Shown here in pieces: positions 57,872 to 64,000 of a stretch of 64,000 nucleotides of DNA (the stretch's first letter is position 1; each line of letters opens with the position of its first letter). Source of the DNA: Candidatus Woesearchaeota archaeon (lineage in GTDB: Archaea > Nanobdellota > Nanobdellia > Woesearchaeales > GW2011-AR4); assembly GCA_016180235.1 (NCBI GenBank), contig JACPBQ010000002.1, forward strand, positions 66,206 to 130,205. The letters are read 5' to 3'. Under the pieces are notes generated by a model, which was given only the letters and a program-made list of their open reading frames with translations, was not told the DNA's origin and did no database searches. The position numbers and the translations under genes were made by a program.

Positions 57872-60800
57872 TAAATAAAAGAGGCTTGATTTTTGCATTG
57901 TTGGTTTTGCTAGGTATTTTAGTGTTTCCTAGTATTGTTAATGCTAACTTAGCAGAAAATGTTTCCTGGCTTGATGTAAATCTATCAAATGCACAATATC
58001 GTAGTGGTATTTCTTCTGTTTTTGGAGACATAGACAATGATGGTGACATAGATTTTGTAATAAGTGGATGTCAATCTACAGGTTCAACCAGCTGTAGCGA
58101 TGCTGCAGATAGGGAACCAACATTAGTTTACTTAAATAATGGAACTGGTTTAAATGTTAGCGCTGCATGGTCAAGAAACCTTACGGCTAGAGGTGATGGG
58201 ACTTCAGCTTTAGCAGATATAGATAATGATGGTGATTTAGATTTATTAGAGTCAGATAAAATAGATTTAAAAATTTATATAAATAACTTAGACACATTCA
58301 CAAGAAATTCTACATGGGAAACTGGTCCCACAGCAGCAGCTGTTGGCTCTGATTCTCTTAATTTAGGAGATATAGATGGTGACGGGGACTTAGATTTACT
58401 ATTAACTGCAACTGAAGATAAAAATGTGCTTTTGAATAATGGCTCCACATTCATAAATAATATCTCGTGGGGCAATGATATCCTAGATTCCTCTCAAGGA
58501 AGATCTCACTTAGTTGATTTAGACAATGATGGAGATTTAGACCTAGTTGTAATTGGTTTTGGAAATAGTGGAAAATACTTTAATAATGGAACTGCTTTTT
58601 CAAGAAATGGCACTGAAAATGCAGGCAATGGAGAAAGACCTTCATCAGTTATGGGGGATATTGACAATGACGGCGATATAGATGCTCTAGTCATAAAAGA
58701 AAATAATGTTTGTGGTGGCGATGTGAATATCAATAAAGAGGGAATTTTTTTCTCAAATTCTACTTGGGAAACATTTGTTGGTGGATTTGATGGTTCATTA
58801 GCACTAGGAGATTATAATAACAATGGATATTTAGACTTATCAGTTGCTAGGCAATGTGGTAGTAATACTGACCATTTTGTATACACCAATAATGGTTCTG
58901 CTTTCAATGATAGTATAACCCTAACAGGATTTACAAGACGTGCCGCTGTATGGGTGGATGTAAATAAAGACAACAAGGTGGATTTGTTTGTTCCTCCAGA
59001 TCATATGTATATAAACAATATCTCAACCACAAACACACCTCCATCACCGCCAACAACTTTAAGCACAATATTTGACACGGATGCGGATTTAATTAACTTT
59101 TCCTGGAATGCCGGCTCTGATACAGAAACTCCAACAACAGGACTTTATTATAATTTAAGGATTGGAACAACTTCTGGAGGGAATGAGATTGTTACAGGAG
59201 TTTATGGGAGTTTTGTAGATGGCAGTATTAGAGGTAGCAGAACAGCAGGCAGTTTCGGCAACATGATGCAGAGAAAAATACTCTTATTAAAAAACACCAG
59301 ATTTGAAGAAGGAACAACATATTACTGGTCAGTTCAAACCATAGACACAGGCCTTGCTAATGGCTCATGGTCCGGGGAATACCTTTTTAATACAACAGCA
59401 GACTGGACAAACCCGGTAATTGCATTAAACAAGCCGATTGATTTGTTTAACACAAGCAATCTTATTGTGCTGTTTAATGCCACTGTTTATGATATTGTAA
59501 ATTTAAGCAATGTTTCTTTGTATGGAAACTGGTCAGGAAGCTTTAGCTTAAATGCAACAAACAGCTCCGGAATTAATAATACTGATTATATATTTAATGT
59601 AAATTTTACCAGTGTTGGAGACGGGGCATATAAGTGGCTGATTAATGCTTGCGACAACTTGAGCAACTGCGTAAACTCAAGTTCTAGGGAATTTACCATA
59701 GACACAACTGCCCCTGTTGTTAGCTTAGACAGCCCTGCAAACGACTCATGGACAAATAATGCAGCAATTGATTTCCAGTTTACTGCCAATGACGGCCTAA
59801 TACAGGCATGCACCCTATACGGCGATTTTGCCGGAACATTTCAGGCAAACATAAGTAACGCTTCCATGGTTTCAGGGACCCAGACAACATTAACTGTAAA
59901 TCTGCAAAACGGCACTTTCCTGTGGAATGTAGAGTGCAATGACACAGTAGGGAATAAGGCATTTAACGCAACGAACTTCACAATAAATGTTGATACTGAA
60001 AAGCCTGCAGTAAATTTAAATGCTCCTGCAGATAATTTTAACACAAGCACTAATGACATATTATTCAACTGGACAGTAATCGATAACTTAGATGTTAATT
60101 TGCCCTGTAATATTACAATTAACAGCACAATAAACATAAGCAATATTCCTTCTGCAAACAATACCCATACAAACAAGACAATAAATGATTTTAATGACGG
60201 CTTTTACTTCTGGAATGTAAGCTGTACAGATAATGCAACAAACGTTAATTTCTCAATAACAAGGAATTTTACTGTAGATACAATATTCCCGACAATTAAT
60301 TTAACTTATCCATTAAACAATTCATGGTTAAATACCCCAAACACAACATTTAATTTTACTTTAACAGAAGTAAACCCTAAAAGGTGCTTGTTGTTTGCAA
60401 ACTTTTCTGGGAATTTTGTTGAAAATCAATCCATAAATCCAGCAGACGGAAAAAATAATTTTTCCAAGAAAACAATTGCTGACGGGAATTATATCTGGGG
60501 GGTTTTCTGCAACGATACTGTGAACCACGAGAATTTCAGCGTAAATTTCACTTTGAATATTGATACTGTACTGCCTGCCGTAAGATTAGAGCACCCCTTA
60601 AATAACACTAATTTTTCTTCTAATCCGATACAGTTCAACTTTACCGTTACAGAGGCTAATTTAGATTCGTGCAGTTTATATTTAAATTCATCAGGATGGC
60701 ACAAAAACACTACAAAAACAGATATGGTCTCAGGCGCTGTATTCAATATAGCAAATCTTACAATTGCAGATGGCAATTATTTTTATAATGTTGTGTGCAA

Positions 60801-62439
60801 TGACTCTGCAGCAAACGAGGCCTTTAACGCGACAAACCTGACCTTCAGCGTTGATGCTGCAAATCCTGTTGTAAGTGTTTTATCCCCAACAAACAGCTCT
60901 ACAATAGCAACTTCAGATGTTATTGCACGCGCTTCCTTCTCAGACCAGAATATTGTAACGTGCCAGGCTAGGATAGATGATGGTGCAGTTCAGGAAATGG
61001 CAGGGGATGGAGTAATATCAGGAACTGCCTCATTTACATTTGAAGGGCAGAGCGATGCTGAGCATACGATAAATATTAATTGTACTGATGCTTCTGCCGC
61101 TAAGTTTTCCACTATAGCCAACACAACATTTACTGTCGATTCAACCATAACAGATACAAATGCCCCGAACCTTACAATAGAGTTTCCTAAAAACAACTCT
61201 GTACTAACAGCTTCCCTGGTTAATTTTGAGTTAAATTACTCAGATGAGAACAACGTAAACTGCAAATTAGTCAATGGAACTTCCGTCTATGATTTTGACA
61301 ATGACAATGCAACAGCAGGGACTGCCAACCTAACTTTAAGCCTGCCGGATGCAAATCATACAATAAGGGCAAACTGCACGGACACTTCCTCCAATCAGAA
61401 TAATGTGACTTTAAGTGTGTGGAACTTTTACCTGGATGCTGCTTATCCCGTTGTTAGCTTAATAAGCCCTGCAAATAATACAAGGCAGACTTCAAGCTCT
61501 ACAGTTACTTTCACCTATAATGTTTCTGATTTGGGGATTAAGAACTGCTCTTTAAGCATAGATGGAATTGTTAATTTAACGGACACTAGCATAACTGCTG
61601 ATACTTCTCAGGCTTTCAGCAAGTCTCTTGCAAATAACAACTACAACTGGAGCGTTAGCTGCACTGATAATGCCGGTCTTGAAAACAGCAGCCAAGTCTT
61701 TAATCTGACTGTAAGTTTTACAGAAAGCAGCAGTAATGGCGGAAACTCTGGAAGCTCCGGCGGTGGCGGGGGAGGTGGAGGTGGAGGTGGCGGAGCGGCT
61801 GCAACTACAGCAGGAACAAGCAAAACGCAAGTATGGTCGTCCTTGCCCGCAGGCAGCAGTACAATGAAAGTCAATAAGGAGGAAATAAGCGTAAACGAGA
61901 TAAAGATTAATGTCAAGAATCCCGCCAATAATGTTGAAATCTCTGTAACAAAACTGGATGAAAAACCTGCCTCCATAACGCATGAAATAACAGGCAAAAT
62001 ATACCAATACATAGAAATCAATAAGAAAAACATCAAGGATGAGGACATAAACAATGCTGTTATTGATTTTAAGGTGGAGAAAAAGTGGCTGATAGACAAC
62101 GATGCAGATGAAAATGGTGTTGTTTTGAACAGATACATGGCCTTATGGGAAGAATTGGAAACGGAAAAAACAGGCTCTGATGCAGAATATGCCTATTACG
62201 AGGCAGAAACGCCATCCTTCTCTTATTTCGCCATCGCTGTCAAGGAAAAAATTGTTCCTGAGGAAGTTGCTGAAAATGCAACGCCAGCTAATGTTACGGA
62301 GCCGTTAGGAGAAATAAATGAAACCGAGGAAATAAAAGAGGAAGTTCCAAAGAAAAGCTATGGCTTATTGATAATAATGGCTGCTGTAATCCTGGCCGTT
62401 TTAATCAGTTATTTTAACTATCGGAGAAAAAGAAGATGA
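57868..62439 (+). CDS. giant surface glycoprotein: FG-GAP propeller, Ig-like repeats, PGF-pre-PGF-like end
   Basis: A signal peptide (FALLVLLGILVFPSIVNA) leads to seven calcium-binding FG-GAP/VCBS repeats (DIDNDGDIDFVI, DIDNDGDLDLLE, DIDGDGDLDLLL, DLDNDGDLDLVV, DIDNDGDIDALV, DYNNNGYLDLSV, DVNKDNKVDLFV), one seven-bladed propeller. About eight Ig-like repeats of 80-95 residues follow (DTTAPVVSLDSP, DTEKPAVNLNAP, DTVLPAVRLEHP). A run of glycines opens a PGF-pre-PGF-like domain (SFSYFAIAVKEK). A membrane helix and basic tail close it. N-x-S/T sites are very dense. Likely adhesin or cell-contact protein, glycosylated by AglB. 1523 aa. Confidence 0.88.
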   Translation: MINKRGLIFALLVLLGILVFPSIVNANLAENVSWLDVNLSNAQYRSGISSVFGDIDNDGDIDFVISGCQSTGSTSCSDAADREPTLVYLNNGTGLNVSAAWSRNLTARGDGTSALADIDNDGDLDLLESDKIDLKIYINNLDTFTRNSTWETGPTAAAVGSDSLNLGDIDGDGDLDLLLTATEDKNVLLNNGSTFINNISWGNDILDSSQGRSHLVDLDNDGDLDLVVIGFGNSGKYFNNGTAFSRNGTENAGNGERPSSVMGDIDNDGDIDALVIKENNVCGGDVNINKEGIFFSNSTWETFVGGFDGSLALGDYNNNGYLDLSVARQCGSNTDHFVYTNNGSAFNDSITLTGFTRRAAVWVDVNKDNKVDLFVPPDHMYINNISTTNTPPSPPTTLSTIFDTDADLINFSWNAGSDTETPTTGLYYNLRIGTTSGGNEIVTGVYGSFVDGSIRGSRTAGSFGNMMQRKILLLKNTRFEEGTTYYWSVQTIDTGLANGSWSGEYLFNTTADWTNPVIALNKPIDLFNTSNLIVLFNATVYDIVNLSNVSLYGNWSGSFSLNATNSSGINNTDYIFNVNFTSVGDGAYKWLINACDNLSNCVNSSSREFTIDTTAPVVSLDSPANDSWTNNAAIDFQFTANDGLIQACTLYGDFAGTFQANISNASMVSGTQTTLTVNLQNGTFLWNVECNDTVGNKAFNATNFTINVDTEKPAVNLNAPADNFNTSTNDILFNWTVIDNLDVNLPCNITINSTINISNIPSANNTHTNKTINDFNDGFYFWNVSCTDNATNVNFSITRNFTVDTIFPTINLTYPLNNSWLNTPNTTFNFTLTEVNPKRCLLFANFSGNFVENQSINPADGKNNFSKKTIADGNYIWGVFCNDTVNHENFSVNFTLNIDTVLPAVRLEHPLNNTNFSSNPIQFNFTVTEANLDSCSLYLNSSGWHKNTTKTDMVSGAVFNIANLTIADGNYFYNVVCNDSAANEAFNATNLTFSVDAANPVVSVLSPTNSSTIATSDVIARASFSDQNIVTCQARIDDGAVQEMAGDGVISGTASFTFEGQSDAEHTININCTDASAAKFSTIANTTFTVDSTITDTNAPNLTIEFPKNNSVLTASLVNFELNYSDENNVNCKLVNGTSVYDFDNDNATAGTANLTLSLPDANHTIRANCTDTSSNQNNVTLSVWNFYLDAAYPVVSLISPANNTRQTSSSTVTFTYNVSDLGIKNCSLSIDGIVNLTDTSITADTSQAFSKSLANNNYNWSVSCTDNAGLENSSQVFNLTVSFTESSSNGGNSGSSGGGGGGGGGGGGAAATTAGTSKTQVWSSLPAGSSTMKVNKEEISVNEIKINVKNPANNVEISVTKLDEKPASITHEITGKIYQYIEINKKNIKDEDINNAVIDFKVEKKWLIDNDADENGVVLNRYMALWEELETEKTGSDAEYAYYEAETPSFSYFAIAVKEKIVPEEVAENATPANVTEPLGEINETEEIKEEVPKKSYGLLIIMAAVILAVLISYFNYRRKRR

Positions 62440-62578
62440 AATGGATAATGAGAGTCCAGAAAATAGGAAGAATACAAAGAAAAGTGATTTTGTGCTTATT
62501 GAAGAAATAAAAGATAAAAAGCTAGTCTTTTGGTGTTGATAAAAAAGAAAAAATTAAAGGATAAAATAAAAAAGTGCT

Positions 62579-62621
62579 ATGCTGCACTAGCAATGAAATA
62601 AATATTTAAACAGTGCAGCAT
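62579..62621. promoter_or_regulatory. inverted repeat around the NFACT-R gene promoter
   Basis: ATGCTGCACT (62579-62588) and AGTGCAGCAT (62612-62621) are a perfect 10-bp inverted repeat flanking the TATA box (ATATTTAAA, 62602-62610). This could be an operator or a DNA hairpin. It ends 14 nt before the ATG. Confidence 0.5.
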
Positions 62622-62634
62622 GAATCACAAAATA

Positions 62635-63423
62635 ATGACCAGATTGGTTCTTGATCTGAAAAAATCTATAGAAGAGAATGCGTCTGATTACTATGAGAAG
62701 GCAAAAAAAATAAAGAAAAAAATAGCCGGGGCAGGGGAAGCATTGCAGAAAAGCCTCAAAAAGCTCAGGGAACTGGAGGCGAAAAGGGAAAAGCATGAGG
62801 AAAAAGAGGAAAAGCTGAGCAAGGCGAAGGAAAGGAAAAAGGAATGGTATGAAAAATTTAGATGGTTCATAAGTTCTGACGGCTTTTTGGTTGTAGGAGG
62901 AAGAGATGCTACATCAAACGAGATAATAATTAAAAAGCATGCTGAAAAAAATGACCTGGTACTGCATACGGACATGGCAGGAAGCCCTTTTTTTGTAATT
63001 AAAGCCGATAATAAAAAAATCCCTGAGTCCACGATAAGGGAGGCTGCTGACGCTACGTGTACCTTTTCCCGGGCTTGGAAGCTGGGTTTGCAGTCATCGG
63101 ATGTTTTCTACGTTTCTCCGGAGCAGGTAAGCAGGAAAGCCAAATCAGGGGAATACCTTACAAAAGGCGCATTTATGATATACGGCAAGACAAATTACAT
63201 GGAAAACAAAGCCAATTTAGCCATTGGCTTGGCAAAAGACAATGCAGTTATGTCGGGGCCTTTGGAAGCGGTAAAAAAACACTGTGAAAAATATGTTGTT
63301 TTAAAGCAGGGGGATGAAAAGGCAAGCAGCATAGCAAAAAAAATAAGTTATAAATTAGGCGGAAATCTCGATTTGGACGAGATAATAAGGGCTTTGCCTG
63401 CCGGAAATTTTGCTGTTTTCTGA
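62635..63423 (+). CDS. stand-alone NFACT-R (DUF814) protein
   Basis: A coiled coil (residues 1-75, Lys/Glu-rich) precedes the NFACT-R domain (KFRWFISSDGFLVVGGRDATSNEII, LHTDMAGSPFFVIKA, YLTKGAFMIYGKTNY). This is the C-terminal half of RqcH/NEMF/FbpA, the factor that recruits tRNA to stalled large subunits. The NFACT-N and HhH parts are absent. The ATG at 62635 fits the TATA distance; an ATG at 62620 is possible. Full-length archaeal homologues have over 600 residues; this has 262. Role without NFACT-N is uncertain. Confidence 0.9.
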   Translation: MTRLVLDLKKSIEENASDYYEKAKKIKKKIAGAGEALQKSLKKLRELEAKREKHEEKEEKLSKAKERKKEWYEKFRWFISSDGFLVVGGRDATSNEIIIKKHAEKNDLVLHTDMAGSPFFVIKADNKKIPESTIREAADATCTFSRAWKLGLQSSDVFYVSPEQVSRKAKSGEYLTKGAFMIYGKTNYMENKANLAIGLAKDNAVMSGPLEAVKKHCEKYVVLKQGDEKASSIAKKISYKLGGNLDLDEIIRALPAGNFAVF

Positions 63424-63463
63424 AAAATAATTGTTACTAAAAAGTGGTTAATTAATAGAAAGA

Positions 63464-63470
63464 TTTATAA
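63464..63470 (+). promoter_or_regulatory. TATA box of the metallo-beta-lactamase-fold gene
   Basis: TTTATAA lies 26 nt before the ATG at 63494, which predicts a leaderless transcript. Confidence 0.5.
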
Positions 63471-63493
63471 GGTGGAATTTTTCCAGTTTTAGT

Positions 63494-64000
63494 ATGCAAC
63501 CAGTATTAAAGCTGCATGGAGTAAGGGGATCTATTCCTGCAGCAGACAGGAAATTTATGGAGTACGGGGGTAACACGAGTAGTTATACCCTTAGAACCCC
63601 AGGTAATAGCTTGGTTTTTTTGGATGCAGGAGTTGGTATTCTTAATGCACTGAACGAACTTCACAATCCAGTAGCTGACAGGGTAGTTTTGGCTTTAACT
63701 CACCCTCATGCAGACCACATTCAGGGATTGGCCATGCCAAATGAGCGTGGTGTGGAAGCGCTTCCATGGCTAAGCCAAAATGAGGGATATGAAGGCAAAA
63801 AAGCGGCTTTAATAGGGCCTAAGGGAATTGTAGATGGCTTAAGAGCGTACTACGACAAGAAATTCATTTGGCCGGTTCCTCTGGAATGGATGCCTGGAAT
63901 TGATTTTGAAAACGTCACAGAGGCAAATGAAGGTGGCACTTTCTCTATCGATGATTCAACTAAAGTTACGACAATATACGGAAATCATCCCGTTGCTACC
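63494..64000 (+). CDS. metallo-beta-lactamase-fold hydrolase (partial, C-terminus outside window)
   Basis: The start KLHGVRGSIPAADRKFMEYGGNTSSY is the common opening of the COG1235/PhnP and RNase Z-like branch. The metal site is LTHPHADHIQGL (HxHxDH). The remaining metal ligands lie beyond the window. The frame is open from the ATG at 63494 to the last base (169 codons). The substrate cannot be told from this part. Confidence 0.85.
   Translation, partial: MQPVLKLHGVRGSIPAADRKFMEYGGNTSSYTLRTPGNSLVFLDAGVGILNALNELHNPVADRVVLALTHPHADHIQGLAMPNERGVEALPWLSQNEGYEGKKAALIGPKGIVDGLRAYYDKKFIWPVPLEWMPGIDFENVTEANEGGTFSIDDSTKVTTIYGNHPVAT

Noticed and set aside
61641-62138. Proline-rich minus-strand frames opposite the giant surface gene
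   Set aside because: They are the complement of its glycine linker and repeats.
62436-62539. Tiny frames just after the giant surface gene (24 and 32 codons)
   Set aside because: Two overlapping frames are equally open, neither has a ribosome site or recognisable pattern.

Overview
The window is archaeal chromosomal DNA, AT-rich and densely coded. The evidence is DNA topoisomerase VI, archaeal DnaG, Spt5, an L11/SecE/FtsZ cluster, an AglB/STT3 oligosaccharyltransferase, a prepilin peptidase, EndoQ, a Rio1 kinase, TATA/BRE promoters with leaderless starts, and an intron-bearing tRNA. Many proteins are short or reduced, AGG/ATA codons are heavily used, and the NrdR/HIT/NFACT-R repertoire is small. 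I infer a DPANN archaeon, probably Woesearchaeota-like; this is inference, not proof.

Layout. 0-5.4 kb (mostly minus): MnmC-like methyltransferase (cut by the window start), tRNA-Arg with two introns, a small Cys-rich protein, top6A-top6B-KH protein, then Rio1 kinase behind a stretch full of hairpins. 5.4-13.1 kb: a 163-bp nested inverted repeat, a candidate small RNA, dnaG, a membrane thioredoxin-like protein, a HerA-like ATPase, MgtC, a J-domain membrane protein and a broken toxin-antitoxin pair. 13.2-22.3 kb: small membrane proteins, trpS, a DMT transporter, rpe, then the conserved ftsZ-secE-spt5-L11 block, an FKBP isomerase and cytidylate kinase. 22.4-31 kb: COG1395 regulator, thioredoxin reductase, EndoQ, a cupredoxin-like lipoprotein without copper ligands, DUF1385, and a nucleotide group (nrdR, P-loop kinase, dCMP deaminase). 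31-40 kb: lactate dehydrogenase, then an HTH regulator and a complete SUF iron-sulfur operon (sufB, sufD, sufS, sufU, ferredoxin, sufC), followed by a ubiquitin-like sulfur carrier and a TtuA/NcsA-type tRNA thiolase.

40.9-62.4 kb holds threonine synthase with a kinase-like partner, and then what looks like a cell-surface programme. It contains a degenerate cis-prenyltransferase next to aglB, a prepilin peptidase, a class III signal-peptide protein with a C-terminal Hint domain, and three secreted proteins. The largest has 1523 residues, with a seven-repeat FG-GAP propeller, about eight Ig-like repeats, a polyglycine linker and a C-terminal anchor. Two tiny ribbon-helix-helix-type proteins, missed by length cut-offs, sit at both ends of this surface locus with inverted repeats that share AGTAA/TTACT edges. 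The window ends with a stand-alone NFACT-R protein and a truncated metallo-beta-lactamase-fold protein.

The most notable non-coding content is a set of intergenic nested inverted repeats (outer stem enclosing one or two hairpins), an exact 20-nt repeat shared by two of these places, and a pair of hairpins with complementary loops upstream of one of the small regulators.
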